Notes: generated by a model not told the origin, from the sequence alone. 64,000 nt of DNA from Ectocarpus siliculosus (GCA_000310025.1 FN649741.1:7606698-7670697); one strand, 5' to 3'; shown: positions 47,887-59,510, numbered from the stretch's first letter. Numbers and translations are program-made.

Positions 47887-48474
47887 CTATGTACACAGCA
47901 GTGAAGCAATTCTTGCATGTCCCGTGCGCACCTGATGATGGGGCGCGACGAGGCCAGAGGCGACACCGGCTTGTTCGCCTGCTGGCACGGGGTTCCCATT
48001 TTCAAGGGGACAAGCCGTGCGTTCTTCATTCTTCCCCACCTTGACAAGACCTGCCTGGGTGTTGTACGAGTACGTTGCTCTCTGCGACACACCGACGAGA
48101 ACAAATATTCTTGCGGGCGAATCTCCGATATGCGATGCCGCCGCTGATGCAGCTGCTGCCTCGAGCTCTATGGTCGTCTTACACCGTCCTTCGTTTTGGC
48201 GTTCTCCGGGGACGAACTTCTGTCCGGTGCTCGTTGCGACGGCCTCCGCGCTGTATTGAGAGCCAAGGGCTCGTTCTAGGGCCTTCTCCACGAATGTCAG
48301 GGTAGCCTTGTTCTTGAGGTTCACCAAGAAAGCGTTGCTTCCGAGCCCGATCCCAGCAAAAGCATACTTCAGTCCGACATGTTTGTTGATCTTGTCGAAG
48401 AAGGACTCCACGTCAAGATGGGTGACCCCACTCATCGTACCCGTTATTCGAAAGGCTGTTGGTTGCTTGCCCAT
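47887..48474 (-). CDS. Unrecognised small protein (195 aa)
   Basis: An ATG at 48472-48474 in a good context (ACCATGGGC) opens 195 codons to the stop ending at 47887. The frame also extends 48 codons upstream without this start. The N-terminal half looks like a folded domain: HLDVESFFDKINKHVGL, then a Gly/Ala segment, LVNLKNKATLTFVEKALERAL. The C-terminal half is less ordered, and GTGGGG or GTGCGC donors after about residue 152 or 180 could end the coding part earlier. No family recognised. The sequence just 3' of it (47760-47842) recurs at 63930-64000 in unit 2, so a paralogue is expected beyond the window. Confidence 0.45.
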   Translation of the reverse strand: MGKQPTAFRITGTMSGVTHLDVESFFDKINKHVGLKYAFAGIGLGSNAFLVNLKNKATLTFVEKALERALGSQYSAEAVATSTGQKFVPGERQNEGRCKTTIELEAAAASAAASHIGDSPARIFVLVGVSQRATYSYNTQAGLVKVGKNEERTACPLENGNPVPAGEQAGVASGLVAPHHQVRTGHARIASLLCT

Positions 48475-50035
48475 GGTACGAGAGGCGATAGCGAGACGAG
48501 GAGGGAAGGGAGTGGGGGCGGGCGGGGGGGCGAGGTGTGCCGAAAGTGCGGCGGAATCAGCGTGCAAAAGTGGATACACCGACAAGACGTACTGCGCTAC
48601 TGCGCTGTATGCACACATGCGGCGGAATTACGCAAAAGTGGATAGCAACACTGGATACACCAAAACCCCAATGCACTCTCGGAACAACGCGGCCTACATC
48701 GTGACCACCATGACCCAGCACAAACACAAGGCTCGATAACAGGTAAGACTGCTTTAGTTGCGGTACAATAGCCATAGCAGTTATGTATGCGTGGAGCAGA
48801 CGACGATCTGAACATGACGGGATTTTGTTCCGGTGCCGTGTTCCTCAGGCAAGACAAAATGGAGAACGAAATGTAGCTGTTGCTGGTTGCGTTTAGTACA
48901 ATAGTCTAGAGGCGACAGCAACACGAACTGCCAACCAATGTGAGCTGATGGTGCACCATGCTACTAGTTGAACAAACACAGCGGTGTATTTCACTTTGCG
49001 GCACACTGGGTAGATCGCCAAAATCGTTGAAAGGACGACAGAGGGTTAGGGTTAGGGTTAGGACGTGGTGATACACCAAACTGCATACATACCATACACA
49101 GACATGCAGACGAAGGCGTTGCGACAGCAACCTGATCTAGGGTGTGGAAGAACTGTGCCGTATGAAAGGAATTTTTCTTCTTAACCCACACGCTGCTCAC
49201 GATGCGACCGTGCTCGGGCAGTTCTCGGAGATTTTTTGGGAAAAGGTTTATGTAGGTTGTTCTCTAGCCGATCTCGCAGTCGAAGACGAGCGGGGCTTTC
49301 GAGAATTCTCTGCGCAACCGACGGTGGTACATAATCGTTGGGGGCGCTGCACGTTTCTTGACCGGTCATTGACGAGCTTGTGCTCGCACGGCACAACGAG
49401 CATCGAGAGAAGAAGGACATTCATCGTGATGTCAAGCGTCGTGATATTGTTCTTGCAAGTTCTCGTCTATCGCCAAAAGACGAGCGAGCGCACAAGATCG
49501 CTGCCCTTGAACAAAATTCAAACGACGACGGTTTGTGGTGTGGTTGTGAGAGTTTGTGCATGTCTTTCGTATAGACTACAATAATAGTCGGATGGCAACT
49601 GATGAACATGATCCGCTGTGGGTCCTGGTCTTAACAAACATGCCTCCTGCAGCAGGAAGGTGAGCGAGCAACAGCTGGTCAGCTATTGTACAGTAGTTCT
49701 CAACACAATCAAGTGTATTGTATACAGTGGAACATCGTCTCAGGAGAGTAAAAGTATTTGTTCCTGAGTTCGTTTTGGATTTCGAAGCGGTCGGCGGCAC
49801 CAAAAAGGGGGTGAAGAACGAATAAATTGTGTTTGTCATACAACAATCGCCGCCACCTGTTCATGACTCAGCCAGTCACACTGAACGACCGACACCTTTC
49901 TCTAGAACGACGAAGGTAGCCCTAGTAGTTGCAGGAAATATTGTGAAGCCGAGATCGATGTTTCAAGCCAGCATATGCCAACGAGCCCGCCGCACAACTG
50001 GTGTGCTCTACCGGTCATGAGAATCATCCCGAAAA
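48475..50035. other. End of unit 1, no recognised gene
   Basis: Contains open frames on both strands around 49.14-49.6 kb without recognisable motifs and a short run of three TTAGGG units at 49042-49062. No gene can be supported. Confidence 0.4.
49042..49062. repeat. Short interstitial telomere-like repeat (TTAGGG)3
   Basis: Three TTAGGG units in a row. Too short to imply a former chromosome end by itself; it lies near the unit 1/unit 2 junction (about 1 kb away). Confidence 0.6.
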
Positions 50036-51720
50036 ATGCTGATCATGTTGCCTACTCTCTGTGTACTCTTCTTCGGCTCTCCGAAACCGGAAGGGGTTCG
50101 ACGAAAACGACACCCGATCAGACTGTGAACCCAACGTCCAAAGCTGTGGCGCCGCCTGCGGATATCTACGAAGGCGACGACGACAACAACGACAGCAGCA
50201 ACATCAACAACACTATCATCCCCAACAACGACAACGACAACGACATCAATGATAAGAACAGCACACCGGGGAACAAAGGTAGTGTGGCAGAGGTACCAGC
50301 CAGTTTGTGACATCCAAACTCCAGCCGTGGCCGTTGCCAATGAAACTGGAACGGGAGTAGGACGGTGCATTGAGGGGCCAATCCGTAACGAGGAAGACTT
50401 CCAACAAAAGGAGGCAGACAAAGAGGGTGGGGAGGGAAAGGGAGGGAGAGAGAACAGGGCTGAGAGCACATCCGTACGAGAGGTGCTGGTGATGCTGGGG
50501 GACGTGGATGGCGCACAGCGTGCCCGGTTGAGGAAGGCGCAGTGGTTTTTGGAGGAAGAGGTGACGAGGCAAGTTCAAGCCCCCCCCCATGGGGTATTTG
50601 CATCGATGATGCTCTTGCTTATGCCACCTGTTTGCGTCCATGACAGTTTGTCTGTTCCGCTGCGCGAGGAGAACAAGACAACAGGGGTCTCAGATCGGGT
50701 ATCGTGCTAGCCTGCTTAAACTTACTCTCAGAATGAATCAGAGTAGCAACCTTCATTCACCTCCAAACACCCGTTCGAGAACTTCCCATGCTATATCGTC
50801 CCATGTGGTGTCTTCTCCATCGAAGTTTTGGCATGCCTTGCCTGAGCACGCTAAGTTAATCGGTGCCCGTGTGCTCGTGCTTTGGTCCGAATCTCTTCCT
50901 CCATTTTCTTCGATGCAGGAATAGTGGAAAGCCTCGGGAGGCGTTGTGGTGGGGTTTTCATCGCTGGACAGTGCGGCCCTGGGAACCCAGCGCGCACGCA
51001 CCACCTGCCTCGCAACGAAATTGTTTAGGTCGTGAGGTGCAACTTGATCGTCAAAAATGATTTGCTTCTGCAAGGCCACCTATTATTTGTTGTGCACACT
51101 GTTTAGGTACGGCAGTTCGCGAGTATAATGGGGACGTTGTCAGGGTCTTGAAATAGAAATGTAGTCTGCGGCCGCGGAAAATCGGCCCTCTCCCAAGAGG
51201 GATCAATGTAGAATGTACTGGACACGCAGAGGCATGTGACAACCGTTGTCAATGTACATGTCACACACGACACAACCAAACAACAGCAACATCAGCAAAA
51301 ACCCAGCAACAGCAATGTCAACAATGACGACGACGACGACGACGACCACAACAACAACAACAACAACAACAACAACGACGACGACTATGACAACAAGCTG
51401 ACGCCAAAGTTGTCTGGTACTGACGAGAGGTGAAGTGCGGTTGGTATCAGGGGCCCGTGTGGAGCATATCTGTCGCACTGCACGACAACACCTTCGTACG
51501 TTGCAGCACCTCTTCCGGTGCTTCGACAAAACGCTTCATAACGTCGAGCAAGAACACGTTGCAAGCATGTTACCGCGGGATAGGAACAACGACATCAATA
51601 CGGATGCTTCTACGTGTGCTGCAAGACGAGTTCCACTCGGCAGGTCCACTAGGATTCTCTCCTCAAACGGTTTAACATCAAATTCCCAACAGGTATATAC
51701 TTTTACCTTTTTGAATCGCA
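50036..51720 (+). repeat. Module P, copy B
   Basis: Homologue of 34945-36760. The charged block (about 50310-50570: GPIRNEEDF, REVLVMLG, LRKAQWFLEEE) stays open, but the Asn/Asp-rich first part and the charged block lie in different frames here, whereas copy A joins them in one frame. The shared segment with SPSKFW (about 50815) and the segment near 51400-51680 (GTGCGGTTGGTATCAGGGG) are also conserved. Coding status uncertain. Confidence 0.7.
51312..51390. repeat. GAC/CAA trinucleotide tract
   Basis: Runs of GAC and CAA units, homologous in position to 36172-36440 of unit 1. Confidence 0.85.
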
Positions 51721-52465
51721 TCAGATTGTCATACATTATGCACAGCAGATCGTCTCAAATAATACTTTACCGCGCTAGATGATAGAGAAATCATCGGTGG
51801 TACAGTTGCACACATACGGCAGCATGCAAGCATTCTCGTGGACTACGAGACTTCGCCTTTTTCCGACTCAACAGGGGAAATCTCCGCTGCGCGTTCTTGT
51901 GCCGATTCGTCTTCGAGATGATGAAATCGCTCCAGCAACTCCCGCGCCTGTGAAGATGAACACGCAAGCGGTGCGACTTCCAATTAATTGTGTCGACAGA
52001 AGGCATGGTAAGCACATGAACTCGAAAGACCTTGCGAGGGTGTTCCAAGATCAGAGAGCAATTCTATCCCGACGGTGGGGTTCTTGCCAATTCTTGATAA
52101 GGGAGCACCCAGCAACCACACAGTTGACATATCAGACCAGACGGGAAATGTTGCGCAGCAAAACTCCGTTCGTTTTTACACAGAGCAGCGGTTGGGGCTT
52201 GTCTCCCCCAGCGCATCATGGAATCTAACACCTCTTCCCACATGTTCTGGTCTCAAGCCAAGAGGAATAATTCCACCAGTCAAAATTCGAGACAACATAC
52301 GCAACACGGCGGGTGCTCAGGCAGGATCTTTTCATTGTGGGGGTTCTGACATAAACATCTACGGTGTATCAGTAGAGGGCATTTTGGAGCAGCGACACAC
52401 GCATCGGCATGCCCAAAGCTGTTCCTGGGACCGCGCTGTTGAAGACTGAAGAAGCCGACCAAACT

Positions 52466-55400
52466 TCAGCCAATCTGGGTCCACACTACTCGCGCCGTCA
52501 CAGACCAAACCCCCTGAACTGTTGGCCATTCAACGCAACTGATCCAGATTGCCGCCCGTGGTGAGAACCCGGTGAGATTAGGTTGCAGAAATACTCTCGC
52601 CAATCTTCTTCGAACCTTTGCTCTGACTTTACCCCTGGCATGGTCGTCAAACAAGTTGAAGTTCAAGTGGAAGCATTCAGCAACGCGCTCCCATCCCCCG
52701 CATTCCACCACGCACGTGGCCGTCTGATTTGTCTCCTGCCCTTGCGCCTTTGCCTCCGTGTCGCCGCGCTGTTACACACACCCGATGAGCATTGGTAGCA
52801 AAAAACGAGGGGTCAAAGGGACAAATAACCGCAACTAAACACAAGGAAGGAAAAAGAATGACCGCTTTGGCGTTTTCGATCGAGGGTCTCTAAGCGCCTT
52901 AGCGCTGACGAAAATGTGTCCACTTGTAGAACAAAGGCGTCCGGTAATCCGAGGCGGAACAAATACACTTTTGCTGACCACGCACCTCGAGGACTTTCTC
53001 AAGGATCTCGAGCACGTTCAGGATGAAAGTCATGTTGTCGTTCTCCAAGAGGCTCACCAGGGGCGGGATCCATCCCCTGACTTCCTCCGGCTTGCCTTCC
53101 TCGGTGGCACTCAAGATAACTGACGCAGCGTCCTGTGGGGGGTCGACCACCAAGGGTAGCACCTTACACGACAACAGCAAAACCCGTTCTCGTATTGATT
53201 GATTGAAAACAGTGGAAGCCATCAAATCGCTGGCCTAAACTCTTATCCCTGCGATGCAACGGTGTAGGAAAGTCAGGGCACACTCACACAAAATACACAA
53301 AGACCGGAGGTATCTGAAGCACGACAACATTCGACGACAAAACTGTTGAGAACATTTGCGATCAGGGTGAGACACCCCGTCTCCATCGAGAAAATAACTA
53401 CAGTGAACACATCACGCACCCATCGAATGTAGTATTTCACATTGGGAAGGAGCTGGATGAGGACAGGTACGACGCCGGCATCGATAATGGCCCGAGTCTG
53501 CTCCTTGTTGCCCTCCGTGATCTTGTGGATGACTCGGCAAGTCTTCTCGCGAACTTCAGCATCCGAGGAGCTGAGCAGATCAAGCAGCCGCCGCCATGCA
53601 TCGGAGTCAGGATCCACCTGCGGACGAGGAACATTCAAGGAGGTGTCAGCCAAAGCCCATGAACAGCTTGCCGAGTGAAGGCACGTAGCCATACCAACCA
53701 AAACAAAACACACGAGGCGTGCACGAGTCTCTACGCTCATCTCAGTAGAAATGTTCTTGGCACAAACATGCATCGACATGTGTAGTCACTCTGTGGACGC
53801 CTTCAGATAAGTCGCACCTGGAGGATATGGTCAAGAATCTTGGATACCCCGACGACGGATTGGATATTGCAGTCCTCCAAAAGGCCCAACAGGAGCGGGA
53901 TCCACCTCCTGACTTCCTCCGGCTCGCCTAACTCGGTGATGTTCGAGATAGCTGATGCAGCGTCCTGGGGGGGGACGCGGGGAATTGAGAACCACGAGAG
54001 CAGGCGTTCGCGCGATACGATATTATAACAGGTACAGCCTCGGACACGTACATGCAAAATTGCTGGGCTACACATATACCTACGGTGCAATGGCGCAGAC
54101 AAACATGAGCACAATCACACAATAGAATAAGGGCCGGAACCTGAAGCACGACAACGTTCGACGACGTGAAACAATTTGATCCGATCGCAATAGAGACCCC
54201 CCGCCCCGTCTCCATCAAAACGAGGACCACATGACGGACAGGAGTTCAACGAAAAAAACATGCACGAAAACAAACAAGTGGCCAATGTGATGCGAACAAT
54301 GACGCACCGATCGAATGTACGGATTCGCATTGGGAAGGAGCTGGATGAGGACAGGTATGATCCCGGCCTCGATCGCGGCCCGAGCCTGCTCCTTGTTGCC
54401 ACTCGTTATCCTGTGAATGACTCGGCAAGCCTTCTCGCAGACTTCAGTATCCGACGAACTGAGCAGATGTTGGAGCCGTTGCCATCCATGGGAGTCAGGA
54501 ACCACCTGCGGACGAGGATCATTCAAGGAGACGTCAGCCGAAGGCCATGAACAGCTTGACGGGTGAAGCCACGAAGTCACACCTAAAGTACGCCCACAAA
54601 GCATCCACGAACATCTTAAGCTCAACCCAGTCCAATCCTTCCGCGGACAAACATATCACGCATGGGTGCCTACGCATATGCCGCACCTTGGCGATTTGCT
54701 TGAAGACCCAAAGCGCCAGGGGGATGTTTTGGAAGTTACCAATGCCCAGAAGGTCTACCAGAGGCGGAATCCATTCCATCATCTCCTCAGGCCTACCCAC
54801 CACGATGGCCCGAGAGAACATTGTCTGGATGTGCTGTAGCATGGCATACATTGGCAGCACAGCGTGATGTTCTTAAAACAAAATGTGTAACGTTGCCTTC
54901 AGCACCGCTTCGTAAATGCCGTACAGACATATAAAATCACAATGCCAAACACGCGAGGACATGCGATGACGTAAAAATCTCATCAAGTTAAGTTCATGAA
55001 TGTGAAACCCGTCCCAAATGGCTATTCATTCGCGGGCGTGGATGCATACCGATCCGACCAACAAGTTCCGTGTGCTTGGCAAGATGTGAATGACGGCGAG
55101 GATGATGCCGGCCTCAATCACTGCTTGGGTCTGCTCCTTACTGCCCGTCGTGATCCTGCAAATGACTTGGCAAGTCTTCTCGCGGAGCATCTGATGAGAC
55201 GAACTGAGTAAGTCACGTAGCCTCGGTAACACGTTGGAGTTGACCAACTCCTGCAGATGTGGCATGTTCAGGAAGACGAAGGCCGGCGGTCAGGAGGATC
55301 TTGTGTTGTGAACGAACGTAGGCACGCGATGCGTGCACAGCAGTTTGGTGAATCGGTTTGCTTGGTGCAAGGAATAGGTATAGTATAGACATCAGCACCA

Positions 55401-58400
55401 CAAACATATGAATACCACCCGAAGCTCAGCATTTCCCCTCACACTACGCTGCGGTTCTTTCGAATGTTCGATGCATCACCCGCGTGTACTGATCCTCGCT
55501 CGAAAAGGTTCATCAGTGGCGCAAAATGCTCGCGTATGCATGGTGGGAAAGACGATGTCCAGTAACTCAGTTAGGTGCTGGCAGGCTCCGGCTCCGACAA
55601 TCGCCCGGAACATTCGCTATGAACGCCGAAGTCTGCCAACAATGTTTTTTTCAACCGCGGGCCAAAAAGGCAGCGTCGGGCCACGCACGCGTTTCTCAGC
55701 ACCGAGAGCACAGCAAGCCGGTGCAGGGAGTGTCCCTTACACTACCCTGCAGCTCTTCCAGTGTCTGGTATCACCTGCTTGTGCCGGTCGCTGCTCGAAG
55801 CGATTGTTGAGATGGCGCGCAAAGATTTTATCTTGACGGTGGTGGGAGAGTCGTGGCTGATCAACCTCACTAGCCGCTGGCAAACTCCGGCTTCGATCAC
55901 GGCCTGGACTCTTAGATGCTTCGAGGGTTGAGTGCTGTTATTGTTCCATCGCGAGATGCAAACCCGGCGTAGGGCCGTGCACGTGTTCCTCAGCACCTAG
56001 AGCACCGGCAGAGTTGGGACGGGATACCTGCGTCGGGCCTCAGTCTTTTCCCATCAGGGATGCACCATCTCTTCCCCTAATCTCAAAAGGCAACGGGTTC
56101 AGTAAGAACGTGCAATGCTCCCTTCGAAAACCAGCTCACAATATGATGACACGTTCTCCAGTGTCTTGGGATGCCAGGCACAATAAGTAACGAAAAACCA
56201 TAGAATTTCAACCCTAGATAGTGAAATGGAGCCGACTCCCAAGCGAACCATGCTCGCAGTACGCAGAGTCGCAACCTCGCCTCTTCCTATCCGCTGGGCA
56301 AGAATAGTGGTCACGCACCTCTTCGTCGACGGAGTGTAGCAGCCGCGCCAAAGCGGGCAGCGCCGGGCGGACTTGCTCGAACCTGGGTGGCGGCTTCCCG
56401 CGGCACAAGTTCGACAGCATCCAGGTAGCGTTGCGAAGAATCGTCAGCTTAGGTCGGTCCATCAAAAGCTGGAGCAGGGGATCCAACGAGCCTTGGTGGA
56501 GAACCAGGTCGCGGGACCTGGGGGAGTCTTCTGCGATGTACCCTAGCGCCCGCACCTGTTGGCAGCACGCAGGTACGTGATGATTATTGCAGCGGCATTA
56601 TTTTCCGACGTACATGCGTGAAAGATCTTGTAGTTGGCACATGAAAGCCTAAACAAATGTGAAGGTGTACCAATCAGGGAAACCGTCAAAGGACAGATAT
56701 CCTGGAGAACGTATCCTTCTCTACACTCCACTCCACCCACAGAACATATAGTATCTGCGCGGGATCCTTGGGACTAGACAGGGCAATTCGATGGAGGTTT
56801 CACCAAACTGTTTTTGGGATCGGTCCAGGAGGTGCTCTCAGGACGTAGTTTTTCCTGTTGTGGAAAAATGTAAAAATGTCAACGCCAGGAGAAAAATGTG
56901 CACAACTAAAGTTGAACCAATGTCCTGCCGACGACGACATATGTGAAGAAGGTGTACCGAGTGGGATAACAGTCAATGACAGATATCTTGGGAAACAGAT
57001 ATTTCTGAGCAGGATCTCCCAGCGATACTTTCCTCGCCGCCCAAATTACGAAACAACAGCAGCATTGATGTCGCCTGCGCAGAGGAGAGCATCTGCCGTC
57101 CGTGTCAATTGAGTGTCGCGATTCTCAATAAAGTGCCAGTACCGCGTAGATTCGCCCTTCGAGTCTCGAGCCGCGAGACGGGCATTGTGATCATTAGATT
57201 GGCAAGCTCGGGCCGGAGACGACAGCCGAAAAAAGTGGTGCACCACACGTCAATGCCTTGTACCCGTAGTGTAATCCGGTTCGCGCTTCGGGTCTCAAAT
57301 CCGCGACACATGCGTTGCGATCGAAAGATTGACGTGCTCAGGTTGGCGAAAGCAGTCGAAACAGACTCAAAATGCGAGTGCAAACTTATTTACCGTGTGA
57401 ACAGGTTGAGCTCTTGCGTCTCAGCGCTCACGATATATCGGGCACATACTTCAGACAGCAACAACAACAACAACAACAACAACAATAACAACAACACTCA
57501 CCGCCTCCTCTCGAATGTTGTCGTTGGCATTCGCGAACAGCCGTAGGAGGACCGGAATGGCACCATTGTTGACGACCACGTTCGGTTGGCTTCTAGAAAT
57601 CGTGGCCAAAACCTTGACCGATTCAAACTGCAGAGCGGGGTTGTCTTCGTGCTGAACCAACTGGACGAGGTTTGGCACATGAACAGAGGGGTGGCGCTCT
57701 GCAGACCGTGGGAAAACGATGGCGAGAGATTGTTGTTTCTGTCAGATGGTGTCACTGCACCATTTCTGTGGGCAACAAAGACTACTCGCGTTTCTGGGGG
57801 CACGGTCACGCCGACAACGAACAATCTCCACGCAATGCATTCCCCTTGGACATTCTTACACCTGTCGAAAGTATTTGTCGGACTGCGGTTGCCGTGTCGA
57901 GTTGGACATGCGGTCTCAGGAGCTCCGTTTCCTTGGCGGTCCGGCCCCCCTGGTCCACAAAAGAAAGGAAGGCACAGCAGACCGAGTGAAAGGTGGAGAA
58001 AAGTAACACATCATTTCCCCGCCAAGAATACATGCACGACCACGCTGGCTGACGAATGGCGCCATTTCGCTGCTTGGAATGCATCCTTGTTGCGGGTGGA
58101 GTGTTTCGGTATTTGGAGGTAGCCATGTGATGGTGCGTTACCATGGTTGTCTGGCGTTATCAGATGTTTTGTTGTGACGTCATGCAAGATTGGGGCTTTA
58201 TGACGAGTCTTCCCTTCTGTTCAGTGTGCGATCGGGTCCGATCGGGTGCAATTGCGCTTGGTCGCGGCTTGTGCTGGATTCTGGCTGCACGGTGTGCGTG
58301 CGAAGAGATTGGAAGACTTAACCAAGGAAGAACAACGGGAAGCAGCAACAACCTGCATCTGTGGTCGGACTAGTTCCACCCAGCTAAAATCTCAGTACGG

Positions 58401-59345
58401 GACTCGACATGTACATCTATCATCTGCTTGTGGCCATCGTAGCCTCACCCCTTTCCATGAAGACGTTCGCGTGCTGCAAACCAGTTCAAACGCCTGCAAA
58501 GCATCTGCTAACAGGGGTAAAAACACGTAGCTTCTTCATCTACAACTGTTCCATCCCAGCCGACAACAAAATCATCAAACTCATATTATGTACCTGAATC
58601 TGGTGGGCGACCTTTGCATCTCTGTCCCTCTTCGCCTCTTCCATCTCCTTGTTGGCGACCGAAATAAATTCTCGCCAAGAAGGCGTAAAATTGCGTGTGC
58701 TCTCCAGAGCTTCGTGCATGGTGGTTTTAGGCGGTGATTGCGACGTGTGCAGCTCCAAGGCTTCGTGTACGGCAGACTTGAGTAGTCGCTCCGACTCCTG
58801 CCCCTGCGTGTGATAAGTTGATGCATTTCATCGGCTGTGACGTCGTGAAGCAACGCAAGTTATGATGGTGGATTGGAGGATGCACGGCGTACACAAAGTG
58901 GCGCGAAAGAAACTCGTTCCCGATGTTGGTGGAAATGAGTCCTAAAACGAAAACGAACCCAGCCCCCGACCAAGCAGAAAAAAATCAAACGTTTATGACG
59001 GCAGCATTTTTTTTACACACTTGAAAAAAAAAAGGCCAGGATTTCGTAAAAGAATCAATCAGTTCAAGATGGATGGAGACCGCAACTCTTCACGTTGTGA
59101 AAACGCACCAACAACACCACGAACGACGACGACGATAATGATACCGACACGGAGACGGCTTGAACACAACGAAACCGATACAGAGAATGGCTTACAAAAG
59201 ATGAATCACTGCCGCAGCGCTCGTAGAACTCGTGGAAGCTCGTCCTAGAGCTAATCGAGGAAACAAGGCTCGAAAGAGAGGTCTGGAGGATCCGCCGATA
59301 GTTTTCCAGGCCTTCCCCGGGTCGTTCCTGCAGGAGGTTGAATTG
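52466..59345 (-). CDS. Importin-alpha-like ARM-repeat protein, copy 2 (open)
   Basis: Minus-strand exons: 59196-59345, 58594-58803, 57860-57949 (or longer), 57502-57696, 56319-56555, 55775-55996, 55050-55250 (A1), 54687-54833 (B1), 54308-54505 (A2), 53818-53964 (B2), 53420-53617 (A3), 52986-53132 (B3), 52466-52768. All joins are phase 0; about 814 residues with no internal stop seen. Importin-alpha hallmarks: [13 protein letters not shown] (ARM3, Trp and Asn kept), [54 protein letters not shown]. Other ARM positions have lost the Trp/Asn pair. The A+B exon pair is again triplicated. The third listed exon lost the acceptor used in copy 1 (CCAG became GCGG); an internal CAG before 57949 keeps phase 0. 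Likely an adaptor of changed specificity; nuclear import is not assured. Confidence 0.78.
55480..55702 (-). pseudogene. Decayed duplicate of the ARM5-region exon in importin-like copy 2
   Basis: Aligns with the exon at 55775-55996 and with 41347-41565 of copy 1 from its first to last codons (starts GTGCTGAGAAAC, ends near GTACACGCG-GTGATG). The acceptor AG is lost (CTCG instead of CTAG) and the reading frame is shifted, so it is probably spliced over as intron. It shows that single-exon tandem duplication happened here as well. Confidence 0.75.
57130..57355. repeat. Two-copy direct repeat (period about 130 bp) in an intron of copy 2
   Basis: A stretch with TTCG-CTTCG-GTCTC-A-CCGCGA-AC-GCATTG-GATC-AAGATTG occurs at about 57149-57215 and 57280-57350. 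Non-coding. Confidence 0.6.
57458..57497. repeat. (CAA)n tract abutting a 5' splice site, copy 2
   Basis: (GTT)n on the gene strand, following the GTGAGT donor of exon 57502-57696 within about 10 bases, as in copy 1 at 42610-42652. Confidence 0.85.
58130..58420. repeat. Direct repeat within unit 2, copy 1 (about 285 bp)
   Basis: Shares with 61245-61520 the ordered motifs GTGACGTCATGCAAGA, GGGCTTTATG, CCCTTCTGTTC, GTGCGATCGG and CCTGCATCTGTGGTC. It lies in an intron of importin-like copy 2. Function unknown. Confidence 0.7.
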
Positions 59346-59510
59346 CTGTACGTCGTGGGGATGCCCAGGCTTTGAAAAAGCGAAAAGTAAAAGGAATGGG
59401 GTATGAATTATATGCTTGTTGCGCCAAGCGGAATAACTGAGGGACCTTTCTTCAGTAATGATTTACATCGCTATCGTCTCTTGCTATATATAACAGTACC
59501 CGTGTCCTAC

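Larger units (their letters stand above)
34945..50035. repeat. Tandem segmental duplication, unit 1 (~15.1 kb)
   Basis: From about 34945 the sequence becomes alignable, in the same order and orientation, with the segment starting about 50036: module P, the minus-strand importin-alpha-like gene, the 5' exons and the S repeat blocks. Coding parts stay alignable at protein level; non-coding parts are patchy, so the duplication is not recent. The unit-1 boundary is set by where module P homology begins upstream of each copy. Confidence 0.75.

Noticed and set aside
49042-49062. TTAGGG run as a former telomere
   Set aside because: Only three units, and brown algal telomeres are generally reported as TTTAGGG, so a fusion scar is not supported.
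51203-51529. Minus-strand poly-Val frame
   Set aside because: Produced by the GAC/CAA repeat tract; no conserved sequence.
57105-57383. Minus-strand frame as an extra importin-like exon
   Set aside because: It overlaps a two-copy direct repeat, has no ARM-like pattern, and falls between two exons that already join in phase.
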